Below, one piece after another: positions 37,721 to 46,357 of a stretch of DNA of 64,000 bases. Position 1 is the first letter of the stretch. Every line of letters begins with the position of its first letter. The stretch comes from Paraneptunicella aestuarii (GTDB lineage: Bacteria > Pseudomonadota > Gammaproteobacteria > Enterobacterales > Alteromonadaceae). The DNA is taken from NCBI RefSeq assembly GCF_019900845.1, contig NZ_CP074570.1, forward strand, positions 4,340,001-4,404,000. Reading direction: 5' to 3'. The notes under the pieces were generated by a model. It was not told the origin of the DNA. It saw only the letters and a list, made by a program, of their open reading frames with translations, and did not search any database. Both the position numbers and the translations under genes were made by a program.

Positions 37721-38362
37721 ATGACTCGACAATTACTCAAATCGCTAGCCCTTACACTTTTATTCACAGCCGTTTTTGCTCACGCGGCTCCGCATAATAT
37801 TGCAGCAAACGCAGATAGCGTAAAACCTATCCTGAATGGACAAACCGTCCCCAATTCCACCCTGTATCAATTGGATGAAAAAGCGGTAAAACTGCACGAC
37901 ATCATCAAAAACAAGCCTACCGTTATCATTTTCTACCGAGGAGGCTGGTGTCCGTACTGCAATGCACAGCTTGCCGGGTTAAAAGACGTTGAAAGCAAAA
38001 TCATGAATTTAGGTTATCAGCTTATCGCTATATCTCCAGATAGCCCAGCCAAACTGAAAAAACAAGCCTTTGAAATTCAGCAGAAAATCCAGCTAATGTC
38101 AGACACCCACTTTAAAACCATCGAAGATTTTGGTTTGGGATTCTATCTGGATGAAAAAACCTCGGATATCTATCGCAATAAGTTTGGTATTGAATTTGCC
38201 GATCTGGATGGCACGAGCAAAGTGGCACTTCCGGTTCCAGCTGTGTACATCGTAGATCAAAAAGGCATGGTGCATTTTCAATATGTAAACCCCAACTTCA
38301 AAGTAAGATTGGCTCCGGAATTACTCTATCAAGCAGCGAAAATCGCTAATTTAGGTAAATAG
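37721..38362 (+). CDS. Exported peroxiredoxin-like (AhpC/TSA) protein
   Basis: Thioredoxin-fold protein of the AhpC/TSA type, about 213 residues, probably periplasmic. Start set at ATG 37721, giving a clean signal peptide (RQLLKSLALTLLFTAVFAHA, cleaved before APHN); an in-frame ATG 60 bases upstream would add a polar stretch ahead of it. Motif TVIIFYRGGWCPYCNAQLAGL carries a CxxC pair where peroxiredoxins have the peroxidatic Cys and thioredoxins the redox pair, followed by LIAISPDSPAKLKK. A conserved VPAVYIVDQKGMVHFQY closes the fold. It may reduce peroxides or disulfides in the envelope. Inserted between trmH and recG, which usually adjoin. Confidence 0.85.
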   Translation: MTRQLLKSLALTLLFTAVFAHAAPHNIAANADSVKPILNGQTVPNSTLYQLDEKAVKLHDIIKNKPTVIIFYRGGWCPYCNAQLAGLKDVESKIMNLGYQLIAISPDSPAKLKKQAFEIQQKIQLMSDTHFKTIEDFGLGFYLDEKTSDIYRNKFGIEFADLDGTSKVALPVPAVYIVDQKGMVHFQYVNPNFKVRLAPELLYQAAKIANLGK

Positions 38363-38380
38363 TCCAAGCCCTTACGCACA

Positions 38381-38462
38381 GATGTTGCTCAATTAACGAG
38401 TTTTGCCTATTTCGGCATTGATATTCCGATAAAATAAGCGAAACTAGGCAATTAGCAACATC
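38381..38462. repeat. 82-base multi-arm inverted repeat before recG
   Basis: Nested arms: GATGTTGCT (38381-38389) with AGCAACATC (38454-38462), TTGCCTA (38403-38409) with TAGGCAA (38445-38451), and inner TCGG/CCGA. Together they can fold into one long imperfect stem between the peroxiredoxin-like gene and recG. No T tract follows. A terminator, an operator or the relic of a small repeat element are possible. Confidence 0.55.
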
Positions 38463-38485
38463 AACTGGATAGCCAATTTACATCT

Positions 38486-40567
38486 ATGCTCACCCCCGGG
38501 AAAACGCCAATTACAGACTTAAAAGGCATTGGTGAAAAAGTCGCTAAGAAATTGCAAAACCTGGGTATCTACAGCATTGAAGATGTACTTTTCCACCTTC
38601 CCTCTCGCTATGAAGACCGCACCCGAATCTACCCAATCAGAAATCTACACCCCGGTATTCACGCCACGGTTGAAGGCACGGTTGAAAGGAGCGACATAAA
38701 ATTCGGTAAAGCCCGTATGTTGCTCGTCACCATTTCTGATCAGAGTGGCCGAATTGGTCTGCGCTTCTTCCATTTTTCAGCAGCCCAAAAACAGCAGTTA
38801 ATTCCGGGCACCCGGATCCGTTGTTTTGGTGAAATCCGAGGCAGCAATATGGGGCTGGAGATCATTCATCCAGAATACAAAATCATCAAAGATGACGCAC
38901 CACTCGAAGTTGAAGACGCCCTAACGCCCATCTATCCAACAACGGAAGGTATCAAACAGCTCACCTTGCGTAATATCAGTGAACAAGCCCTGGCCTGGTT
39001 AAACCGAGGGCATTTGGCAGAGTTGCTACCCGAATCCTTTTATCAGCACCAAATTAGTCTAAAAGAAGCGTTAAATACCGTGCATCGTCCACCACCTGAT
39101 ATTGCGCTTAGCTTACTTGAAGAAGGCAAGCACCCGGCACAAAAACGTTTGATTATAGAAGAGCTACTGGCGCAAAACCTCAGTGTGCTTAAGGTGAGAG
39201 AGCAGTCGAATAAAACACACAGCGTTGCCATTCAAAAATCCTCCAGATTGGTTCCTCAACTTCTGGCTCAACTCCCTTTTAAACCAACAGGCGCACAACA
39301 AAGAGTCGTCAACGAAATTAGCGCCGATCTCACTTTACAGCGCCCAATGATGCGACTGGTACAAGGTGATGTGGGATCGGGCAAAACCTTGGTTGCCGCT
39401 ATTTCGGCGCTTCATGCATTGGAAGCGGGTTATCAGGTAGCGCTCATGGCTCCCACTGAATTGCTGGCGGAACAGCACGCGAATAATTTCCGTAATTGGC
39501 TTGAGCCACTTGGTGTTCAGGTAGAATGGTTAGCAGGTAAGCTGACCGGGAAAGCTAAGCAAGCAGCACTGGATAACATTGCCAGTGGTGAAAGCAAAAT
39601 GATAGTAGGTACTCACGCACTATTTCAAAAGCAAGTAGAGTTTTACAATCTGGCACTCATTATTGTTGATGAACAACACCGTTTTGGCGTTCATCAGCGT
39701 TTAGCTCTAAGAGAAAAAGGCGCAGGTCCGAATGCTGATATTTACCCTCATCAGCTCATCATGACAGCGACACCAATCCCCAGAACGCTTGCCATGACAG
39801 CTTATGCGGATCTGGATACCTCGATCATTGATGAACTTCCTCCGGGAAGAACGCCCGTTACAACCGTGGTTATTCCAGATACACGGCGAGAAGAAATTAT
39901 TGAACGAGTCAGACAAACCTGTACCAAGGATAATCGCCAGGTGTACTGGGTATGCACACTTATTGAAGAGTCGGAAGTGCTGCAATGTGAAGCCGCAGAA
40001 GACACCTGCCAAGTGTTACAGGCAGCCCTGCCTGAGCTGAAAGTTGGACTGGTTCATGGTCGAATGAAAGCGGCGGAAAAACAGGAAGTAATGCAACAAT
40101 TCAAAGACAACTATTTGAATCTGCTAGTAGCAACCACGGTTATCGAAGTAGGTGTAGACGTACCCAACGCCAGCCTGATGATCATCGAAAATGCCGATAG
40201 ATTGGGACTTGCTCAATTGCACCAGCTAAGGGGACGAGTAGGACGAGGTAGCGTTGCCAGCCATTGCGTGCTCATGTATCAGGCTCCATTAAGTAAAACC
40301 GCCCAAAAGCGATTAGGCGTACTACGAGACAGCAGCGATGGCTTTGTTATTGCTCAAAAAGATTTGGAAATAAGAGGCCCAGGAGAACTACTAGGCACAA
40401 AACAAACCGGACTTGCAGATCTAAAAATTGCCGATCTCATTCGTGATGCAGAGCTCATTCCACAAATTCAGCAATGGGCAGTGCAGTTATGGCAGCAATA
40501 TCCGTCTTACGCCAATGCCATCATTCACCGCTGGCTTCCCTACAAAGATAAATATGGGCACGCATAA
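38486..40567 (+). CDS. recG: ATP-dependent DNA helicase RecG
   Basis: Branch-migration helicase of 693 residues that remodels stalled forks and Holliday junctions. N-terminal wedge/OB domain (VARGTV-like TVEGTVERSDIKF... RIGLRFFHFS), helicase motifs I (GDVGSGKTLVA), Ia (MAPTELLAEQH), II as DEQH (IIVDEQHRFGVHQR), III (MTATPIPRTLAM), and C-terminal motifs IV-VI ending in QLHQLRGRVGRG and the TLREDG-like wrench region. Length and all motifs are normal. Its stop is directly adjacent to the rsmJ ATG. Confidence 0.97.
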   Translation: MLTPGKTPITDLKGIGEKVAKKLQNLGIYSIEDVLFHLPSRYEDRTRIYPIRNLHPGIHATVEGTVERSDIKFGKARMLLVTISDQSGRIGLRFFHFSAAQKQQLIPGTRIRCFGEIRGSNMGLEIIHPEYKIIKDDAPLEVEDALTPIYPTTEGIKQLTLRNISEQALAWLNRGHLAELLPESFYQHQISLKEALNTVHRPPPDIALSLLEEGKHPAQKRLIIEELLAQNLSVLKVREQSNKTHSVAIQKSSRLVPQLLAQLPFKPTGAQQRVVNEISADLTLQRPMMRLVQGDVGSGKTLVAAISALHALEAGYQVALMAPTELLAEQHANNFRNWLEPLGVQVEWLAGKLTGKAKQAALDNIASGESKMIVGTHALFQKQVEFYNLALIIVDEQHRFGVHQRLALREKGAGPNADIYPHQLIMTATPIPRTLAMTAYADLDTSIIDELPPGRTPVTTVVIPDTRREEIIERVRQTCTKDNRQVYWVCTLIEESEVLQCEAAEDTCQVLQAALPELKVGLVHGRMKAAEKQEVMQQFKDNYLNLLVATTVIEVGVDVPNASLMIIENADRLGLAQLHQLRGRVGRGSVASHCVLMYQAPLSKTAQKRLGVLRDSSDGFVIAQKDLEIRGPGELLGTKQTGLADLKIADLIRDAELIPQIQQWAVQLWQQYPSYANAIIHRWLPYKDKYGHA

Positions 40568-41335
40568 ATGTCGACCTTACCTCCTCTTTTTTTAACGGAT
40601 TTGGATAGCGAAGATCAGGAATCAGCAAAGCAGATTGCCGATAAGTGGGGTTTTACGATAGTAAGTATCCACCCTGAAGACTTATATCTCACCTTCAAGC
40701 AAGGCATCTTGGCGATTCAGGATGCGACACAACCGAAAGAAGGTGCCGTATACGTAGACTTTGCTTCAGACGCGCTAAGTTATCGCCGTAAACACGGTGG
40801 CGGAAAACAGGAAAGTATTGCCAAAGCCGTTGGCGTGAAAGGGCAGAACACTCCATACGTTGTGGATGCAACTGGTGGACTAGGTAGAGATGCCTTTGTA
40901 TTGGCAAGTTTGGGGTGTAAGGTCTGTATGTTAGAACGTTCACCTGTAGTCGCCGCATTACTTGAAAATGGTCTACAGCGCGCAGCTCAGGAACCTGAGT
41001 TACAGGATTGGTTACCACAGAACCTGTTTTTAAAGCAGGGAGATAGCATAGAACTTATGACGCAATGGGAAGAAGAAAAGCCAGAAGTGGTATATCTGGA
41101 CCCAATGTTCCCGCACAAGAAAAAATCAGCCTTGGTAAAGAAAGAAATGCGTTTGTTTCAAAAGCTTTTGGGAGGAGATGCCGATGCAAACAAACTACTT
41201 GCACCGGCACTTGAACTAGCAAACAAACGAGTTGTGGTTAAACGACCAAGCAGTGCTCCATATTTGGCAGATAAAAAGCCAAACAGTAACATTACCAGTA
41301 AAAAACATCGTTTCGACCTTTATATCAATCCCTGA
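40568..41335 (+). CDS. rsmJ: 16S rRNA (guanine-1516-N2)-methyltransferase RsmJ
   Basis: Cytosolic SAM-dependent methyltransferase of 255 residues acting on G1516 of 16S rRNA. SAM-binding VVDATGGLGRDAFVLASLGCKVCMLERSP and the catalytic-region VVYLDPMFPHKKKSALVKKEMR match the family well. Starts immediately after the recG stop with zero gap, so it is translationally coupled to recG. Confidence 0.94.
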   Translation: MSTLPPLFLTDLDSEDQESAKQIADKWGFTIVSIHPEDLYLTFKQGILAIQDATQPKEGAVYVDFASDALSYRRKHGGGKQESIAKAVGVKGQNTPYVVDATGGLGRDAFVLASLGCKVCMLERSPVVAALLENGLQRAAQEPELQDWLPQNLFLKQGDSIELMTQWEEEKPEVVYLDPMFPHKKKSALVKKEMRLFQKLLGGDADANKLLAPALELANKRVVVKRPSSAPYLADKKPNSNITSKKHRFDLYINP

Positions 41336-41359
41336 CACACTCGTTTAAAAAGGCTGCTT

Positions 41360-41755
41360 TTAACCCAATCGCTCTAACAAAGCAGCGCCAGTAGGTGAGC
41401 CTATGTGCCCATTCTCTTCAGCCCACTGCTTGATGGTTTTGCCATCAGCTTCAGGTTGACTTAATTCAGACTTACGCATTTGTTTAATCAAGTATTCCCC
41501 AGCATCACCAGCGCCGCTAGCCATTGCATGACGAATCAGGGATAAACCACTACAGGTAATGCCTGTATAGTAGTCACTCAACGTCACTTTATATTCTTTT
41601 TTAACTTTATTGATTTTCTTACGCAGCTCAGATTTGTCATTGTTTTTAACAATCGTACAAATGTTTGCCAAATCATCACTAATATCAGCCATGCTTGGTA
41701 AAGAAATGACAATTGCGCAAAACGCCATTCCAAGTTTTAAGAAAATTTTACTCAT
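41360..41755 (-). CDS. DUF3718-like exported protein, paralogue 1
   Basis: Small exported protein, 131 residues. Start ATG 41755 is chosen because AAGGTG lies just upstream and it gives a clean signal peptide (KIFLKLGMAFCAIVISLPSMA). The mature part contains NICTIVKNNDKSELRKKINKVKK and YTGITCSGLSLIRHAMA, two conserved cysteines, and a C-terminal GKTIKQWAEENGHIGSP. This looks like the DUF3718 family of Alteromonadales, known only as conserved periplasmic proteins. A closely related copy lies 450 bases upstream on the same strand. Confidence 0.8.
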   Translation of the reverse strand: MSKIFLKLGMAFCAIVISLPSMADISDDLANICTIVKNNDKSELRKKINKVKKEYKVTLSDYYTGITCSGLSLIRHAMASGAGDAGEYLIKQMRKSELSQPEADGKTIKQWAEENGHIGSPTGAALLERLG

Positions 41756-42151
41756 CGTTTCACCTTTTTCCTCAATTCCTCTCACTCACTCAACCTCCAT
41801 AAAATAGTAGCAGACAAACGAAAGAGATCACTAAACTTCCCAAGGAAAAAGCAAAACTTCCGTCATTTCAAATGCATACTATAAAGAAAGCAAGCAATGC
41901 GAACGCCGACTCAAGGTAACTACTGCCCTTTCATCGATAGTGATAATAATACCGACATTTTAGATATATTTCTTACTAAATTTTTATAAAAATCAATTTT
42001 TAAAACCTTGGCGGTCAGTTATTTTCACATTAAGCCAATTAAACTGGGCATATTAATGTCTTGTTAACATTTTAAACGAAAATAAAACACTTAAACCAAA
42101 AAAATGGAAAGCAAAAATAGATTAGATTTTGAGGAAAACCAGACAAGAAGA
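41756..42151. other. About 400-base AT-rich spacer between DUF3718 paralogues
   Basis: No reading frame or repeat of note apart from the terminator at its right end. It should hold the promoter of the left paralogue, which therefore seems to be independently transcribed. Confidence 0.4.
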
Positions 42152-42185
42152 GAGAAGGCGGTCGCAGGGAGTCAACCGCCTTCTC
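42152..42185 (-). terminator. Terminator of DUF3718 paralogue 2
   Basis: GAGAAGGCGGT (42152-42162) and ACCGCCTTCTC (42175-42185) form a perfect 11-bp stem 17 bases past the stop of the leftward gene. The tract after it on the minus strand is pyrimidine-rich (TCTTCTTG). Confidence 0.7.
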
Positions 42186-42202
42186 AATATGGGAAACACA
42201 AA

Positions 42203-42601
42203 TTAACCGTTGATACGGCTCACTAAAGCAGAACCCACCGGGCTAGCAATGTGACCATTTTCTTCAGCCCACTGAAGAATGGTCTTACCATCTGATTCAG
42301 CTTGTTCCAAATCAGATTTGCGCATCTGGCTGACCAAATACTCTCCAGCATCGCTTGCACTAGTAGACATTGCGTGACGAATCATGCTGTTTCCTTCACA
42401 AGAAATACCAGCATAAAAATCACTTAGCTTTAATTTATATTCTTTTTGAACTTTCTTAAGCTTTTTACGAAGCTCTGATTTATCGTTGTTTTTGATAATT
42501 GTACAGATATTCGCTAATTCAAGACTCGGATCCGCCATGGAAGGACATGACAAACCAAAGATTACGCCTGCCAAGGCTAATTTTAAGTAGAGCTTGCTCA
42601 T
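42203..42601 (-). CDS. DUF3718-like exported protein, paralogue 2
   Basis: Second copy of the DUF3718-like protein, 132 residues, with signal peptide (KLYLKLALAGVIFGLSCPSMA) and the same core: NICTIIKNNDKSELRKKLKKVQKEYKLKLSDFYAGISCEG, IRHAMSTS, and GKTILQWAEENGHIASPVGSAL. The two copies match over most of the mature chain. ATG 42601 has AGGTG upstream; GTG 42610 would overlap that site. The pair is a local tandem duplication that has diverged in the signal peptide and C-terminus. Function unknown. Confidence 0.8.
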   Translation of the reverse strand: MSKLYLKLALAGVIFGLSCPSMADPSLELANICTIIKNNDKSELRKKLKKVQKEYKLKLSDFYAGISCEGNSMIRHAMSTSASDAGEYLVSQMRKSDLEQAESDGKTILQWAEENGHIASPVGSALVSRING

Positions 42602-42965
42602 CAATTTCACCTATGTAACTGAACTTATTAACATCACACTTAAGATATACCTACAGGTTTTATCCACTGCTAACCTGTTCAGCTCTTACCGGTACAACTT
42701 TTGAACAACTATCTCAAGCGGGCGCCTATTTAACCAATCCAAGATTAACAGGTCAAGATGTTTGGGGAAATATTATTATCTTATATATACAAGCATATGC
42801 TCATAATAGTTATGGAGCATTAGTATGAGGATGTAATATTTTTCCCTTATATGATAATAAGTTAGACATATTATACAGCCAATAAAATGCTTTATCTTAA
42901 AGAGGCGTACCTCTCAAAACTTGGGTATACTGCTCGCCAGTCATGAATAAGGTGCAGTCAAAGCT
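42602..42965. other. Intergenic region with possible gene remnant
   Basis: 364 bases without a called gene. On the plus strand, 42619-42828 stays open for about 69 codons without a usable ATG start and reads as a protein-like segment (ALTGTTFEQLSQAGAYLTNP, then RLTGQDVWGNIIILYIQAYA). It may be chance or the tail of a decayed gene. The region must also hold divergent promoters. Confidence 0.3.
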
Positions 42966-44147
42966 GTGACAAAAGTAGATGTAATTATTATTGGTGCTGG
43001 CGCAGCTGGCTTATTTTGCGCGGCTCAGGCAGGTTATAGAGGCCGCTCGGTCACAGTGCTCGACCACGCCAAAAAGGTAGGCCGTAAGATATTGATGTCA
43101 GGCGGAGGAAGATGCAATTTTACCAATATGTACACTTCCCCTGACAACTTCCTGTCAAAAAACGCTCATTATTGCAAATCTGCGCTCAGTAAATACACTC
43201 AATGGGACTTCATTGCACTAGTCAATGAATATGGTATTGCCCATCATGAAAAAACGCTGGGGCAATTATTCTGCGATGACAGTGCCAAAAACATCGTCGA
43301 TATGTTACTTACTGAATGTCAAAAAGCGAAAGTCAATATTCGTACTCAAACAGAAATCCTGGAAATAGAAAAACAGGAATCAGGTTTTAAAATTCATACC
43401 AATAGCGGCGAATACATATGTGAAAGTCTGGTTGTTGCTACTGGAGGCTTATCAATGCCAAAACTTGGTGCAACACCTTTCGGTTATCAAATAGCAGAAC
43501 AGTTTGGTCACACAATAGAAGCAACACGAGCTGGTTTGGTTCCATTTACCTTACATGATCACGATAAAGCGGCACTATCAGAACTATCAGGTATATCAGT
43601 AGAAGCGGTCGCCAGTTGCCATAACACCAGCTTTAAAGAAAACATCCTGTTCACCCACAGAGGGCTCAGCGGCCCGGCTATTTTGCAAATTTCATCTTAT
43701 TGGACACCCGGTGAAACCGTCGAGCTAAACCTAAGCCCTAACCTCTCATTATTAAATGAATTGCAACAAAAACAAACTGAATCACCAAACGCTCAATTGG
43801 GCACAGTGCTATCGCACTATTTTCCCAAACGCTTTGTACAAACCGCCCTTTCCTATTTCAACCTGGAAAACAAGCCATTAAAACAATATCAAGGAAAGCA
43901 ACTACAACAAATAGCAGAGACATTTGAACAATGGCACCTAAAACCCAACGGCACTGAAGGATATCGAACCGCCGAGGTAACGCTAGGGGGAGTGAGCACC
44001 GAACAGCTCTCATCAAAGACAATGGAGAGCAAACTTGTGCCTGGTCTATACTTTATTGGCGAAGTCGTCGATGTTACCGGTATGCTGGGAGGTTTTAATT
44101 TTCAATGGGCATGGAGTTCTGGCTGGGTAGCTGGGCAGGTGTGTTGA
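42966..44147 (+). CDS. HI0933-type FAD-dependent oxidoreductase (YhiN-like)
   Basis: Flavoprotein of the HI0933/YhiN family, 393 residues, reaction unknown. FAD-binding Rossmann motif VIIIGAGAAGLFCAAQAG at the start, GRKILMSGGGRCNFTN, a second glycine-rich VVATGGLSMPKLGATPFGY, and the family's ending YFIGEVVDVTGMLGGFNFQWAWSSGWVAGQ are all present. The start is GTG 42966 with AAGGTG about 11 bases upstream. A single-gene unit as far as seen. Confidence 0.92.
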   Translation: MTKVDVIIIGAGAAGLFCAAQAGYRGRSVTVLDHAKKVGRKILMSGGGRCNFTNMYTSPDNFLSKNAHYCKSALSKYTQWDFIALVNEYGIAHHEKTLGQLFCDDSAKNIVDMLLTECQKAKVNIRTQTEILEIEKQESGFKIHTNSGEYICESLVVATGGLSMPKLGATPFGYQIAEQFGHTIEATRAGLVPFTLHDHDKAALSELSGISVEAVASCHNTSFKENILFTHRGLSGPAILQISSYWTPGETVELNLSPNLSLLNELQQKQTESPNAQLGTVLSHYFPKRFVQTALSYFNLENKPLKQYQGKQLQQIAETFEQWHLKPNGTEGYRTAEVTLGGVSTEQLSSKTMESKLVPGLYFIGEVVDVTGMLGGFNFQWAWSSGWVAGQVC

Positions 44148-44615
44148 TCTTGTTTTCGCATAATAAAGTCTGCCACTACACGATTTCTGAGGGAGAGAAA
44201 AGTTCAAATCATATAGTCAACAAAACCTTCATGTATCGAAAACTGTTAAAAATTATATCCGCGATGTTCAGTAAATCGTCAACAGATTAATGTAACAGGC
44301 TTGTATTTCCGCATTGTCATGTCTCAGGCTCCTTCCAAGCAAATGTACGATTAGTTACATATCCCACTCCTTAACGAATTGGTTTCTTACCATCACGTAT
44401 GTAACCTGATTTGGCGTTTAGACATAGTAAACACGTCACGGAAACTGGATGAATGCAAAACAGTGCTCCGCCAGTCAATGGTTGCTTTTAGTGAGTCTGC
44501 TTTGCCCACTGTGAAATGCTTTTACTTATTCCAATCGGAATCGAACGCTATGGAGGGTTTGACGTTACCGTTAAAAAGAAAACGTATAAGTAACAAGGAA
44601 ATAAAGGAAAATAGT
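44148..44615. other. 468-base region before small exported genes
   Basis: No convincing gene. The frame of the next gene stays open for 79 codons upstream of its real start but lacks a ribosome site and reads unlike a protein. No hairpin or repeat stands out; the promoter for the two small genes is expected here. Confidence 0.4.
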
Positions 44616-44996
44616 ATGAAAATAAAAAAGGTATTAATGACGACGCTATGCGCTACTGCGCTTTTAAGCGCCACAAGTGCTCAAGCAGCCTGGTACAAAG
44701 AATGTCGAGGGCACGCTGGTTCTGCATGGCAATTTATCCCCTCACCTGATACCAATCAATCTCCACAGGAAATGAACATCGGTAATCGCTGGTATACAGT
44801 AGATTCTAACAATTCCTGTAGTTTGACTAATCCATCAGCGTGTTCGAATTACTCATATGCTTTGCTTCAGATGTCAAAAGCTTCTGTGGAAAAAAACTGG
44901 GGATTTGTACTTCAGTGGCACAATCAATCACCCGATTGCTGGGCACTTGGCGAGGATAAAACCATCCCTCAACGTGTCTTGTTAGTCACTTACTAA
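44616..44996 (+). CDS. Small exported protein, unknown
   Basis: Product of 126 residues; not recognised. ATG 44616 has AAAGGAA seven bases upstream and yields a signal peptide (KIKKVLMTTLCATALLSATSAQA, cleaved before AWY). The mature chain of about 100 residues contains four cysteines (KECRG, NNSCSLTNPSACSNY, SPDCWALG) and many Trp and Tyr, suggesting a compact disulfide-bonded periplasmic or secreted protein. Its stop TAA overlaps the next frame's upstream ATG; the downstream small gene begins 17 bases later, so the two form an operon. Confidence 0.65.
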   Translation: MKIKKVLMTTLCATALLSATSAQAAWYKECRGHAGSAWQFIPSPDTNQSPQEMNIGNRWYTVDSNNSCSLTNPSACSNYSYALLQMSKASVEKNWGFVLQWHNQSPDCWALGEDKTIPQRVLLVTY

Positions 44997-45013
44997 TGAT
45001 GAAGGAAAAGGAA

Positions 45014-45442
45014 ATGAAGAAAAAGCTAATGATAGCCCTTGGGGCACTGGCAACACTGGCCCACTTCAATGCTTCTGCAACAGTATGTCAGGACAAGGTT
45101 ACCGGCATGGGAGTCATCCAAGCCTATGGCATCTATGAAGTAGAATTAAATCACGGAAAGTATGAATACTATAATTTAGGCACTTCTAGAACTGATTTTG
45201 ATACGGCTCTGGATGCTTACAAAAACGGTAAAACGCTTAAACTGACCTTCTCTACCAACGAATCCTGCGCAACCATTCGCTCTCAGAGTTACATGCCAGA
45301 CACCGTTGAAATCTACACCTCTACTGGTGGTGGCGGTGGTGGCGGTGGTGGCGGAGACTGCCCTTTTAGAGATGGAAAAAGTGACAATCCGGAAAATGTT
45401 AAAGCAGAAGGAGAGTCAATTATCAACTGTGATATTTACTAA
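45014..45442 (+). CDS. Small exported protein with ten-glycine linker
   Basis: Product of 142 residues; family not recognised. Start ATG 45014 (AAGGA seven bases upstream) gives a signal peptide (KKKLMIALGALATLAHFNASA). The mature part has a roughly 80-residue domain with two cysteines (TVCQDKVTGMGVIQAYGIYEV ... ESCATIRSQ), then exactly ten glycines, then a short tail with two cysteines (GDCPFRDGKSDNPENVKAEG ... INCDIY). The layout suggests a folded domain tethered to a small disulfide-linked tail. Operon with the preceding small exported gene and closed by a strong terminator. Confidence 0.65.
   Translation: MKKKLMIALGALATLAHFNASATVCQDKVTGMGVIQAYGIYEVELNHGKYEYYNLGTSRTDFDTALDAYKNGKTLKLTFSTNESCATIRSQSYMPDTVEIYTSTGGGGGGGGGGDCPFRDGKSDNPENVKAEGESIINCDIY
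45326..45355 (+). repeat. (GGTGGTGGC)x3 glycine-coding microsatellite
   Basis: Three perfect 9-base units followed by GGA code for ten glycines in the small exported protein. Length changes by slippage would keep the frame as they come in multiples of three. Confidence 0.9.
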
Positions 45443-45465
45443 CGGTATCCAGTAATAGTTAACTT

Positions 45466-45512
45466 AACCCGGCTCAGTGTAAAACAACTGTCCGACACTG
45501 CCCCGGGTTTTT
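45466..45512 (+). terminator. Intrinsic terminator after poly-glycine gene
   Basis: AACCCGG (45466-45472) pairs with CCGGGTT (45503-45509), with an inner CAGTGT/ACACTG stem, ending in TTTTT. Confidence 0.85.
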
Positions 45513-45657
45513 AGCAACAATCTTAAATTCCCTAAAACGACAGCAATTCCCACCCATAACTGACTGAATCGCCAATAAAAATTTAGACGCTTCTCATCTG
45601 TATAGACAGTATTGGTAGAAAATACAGCAGGAAAACTCTAATTATGGATGCAACTAA

Positions 45658-46230
45658 TTAGGGGAGGTTTACAGCACCATTTTGAGCTTGTTCAGCTATT
45701 AAAATCTCAAATATACAAATTTGATCCAATTTTATTTTCTCTGATGTTTGATAATCTGTAGGTCCTTCACCAGCAAAGACAACATAGGAAAGTTTTATAA
45801 GAGAATCTTTGTACTTCTTTTTAGAAATCTGAGCATGTAGTGGTTTCCACAAACAACCAACATAAACCTGTTGTCTGAGAAAACGAACTAATTCATTTTC
45901 ACCAACTAATATTTTTTCTGCATGGTATTGCTTTACTTTAACCGGTGTTGAACTCCATTGTCCTTGAAGTGTTATCCCCTTATGCTCCTCTTTGACACGG
46001 TCATTAAGAACACTGTACGAAGCAATATTCTTAATATAGGTAACATAGGCAAGCAACGCCCCTAGTAAAGATAATATAACAATGAAATAAGGATTAGATA
46101 CAAGACCTCTAAATTTAAAAATCACATATAATCCCCCACCCACAAAGAAACCAGCTCCCAAGCCCAATATGATATAAAAAGCTAGTGCTGGTTCTTGATT
46201 TAAATATGTATACTGAACTGCCCAATCCAT
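45658..46230 (-). CDS. Membrane protein of unknown function
   Basis: Product of 190 residues with two transmembrane helices near the N-terminus (ALAFYIILGLGAGFFVGGGLYVIF and FIVILSLLGALLAYVTYI) and a soluble C-terminal domain of about 120 residues (GITLQGQWSSTPVKVKQY ... LIKLSYVVFAGEGPTDY) that looks beta-rich. Not recognised. It is the third leftward gene after the giant toxin-like frame and the ankyrin lipoprotein, 127 bases from the latter. It may be a second accessory or immunity factor, or unrelated. Confidence 0.6.
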   Translation of the reverse strand: MDWAVQYTYLNQEPALAFYIILGLGAGFFVGGGLYVIFKFRGLVSNPYFIVILSLLGALLAYVTYIKNIASYSVLNDRVKEEHKGITLQGQWSSTPVKVKQYHAEKILVGENELVRFLRQQVYVGCLWKPLHAQISKKKYKDSLIKLSYVVFAGEGPTDYQTSEKIKLDQICIFEILIAEQAQNGAVNLP

Positions 46231-46357
46231 TTCTATCCCCCTTATTTAAATCAAATAAAATTCCTAATAGCATATATATAGTCCCTTGCCAGACATCAAT
46301 TCTACAGCATTGCAAAGCCGCGTTATTAGCATTGTATTCGTTAACCAGACGACTCAA

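Noticed and set aside
44105..44290. Small frame overlapping the end of the HI0933-type gene
   Set aside because: It overlaps a conserved C-terminus out of frame and has no recognisable features.
44379..44615. Upstream extension of the small exported gene
   Set aside because: The 79 extra codons precede a clean signal peptide at 44616 with its own AAAGGAA site, and look non-coding.
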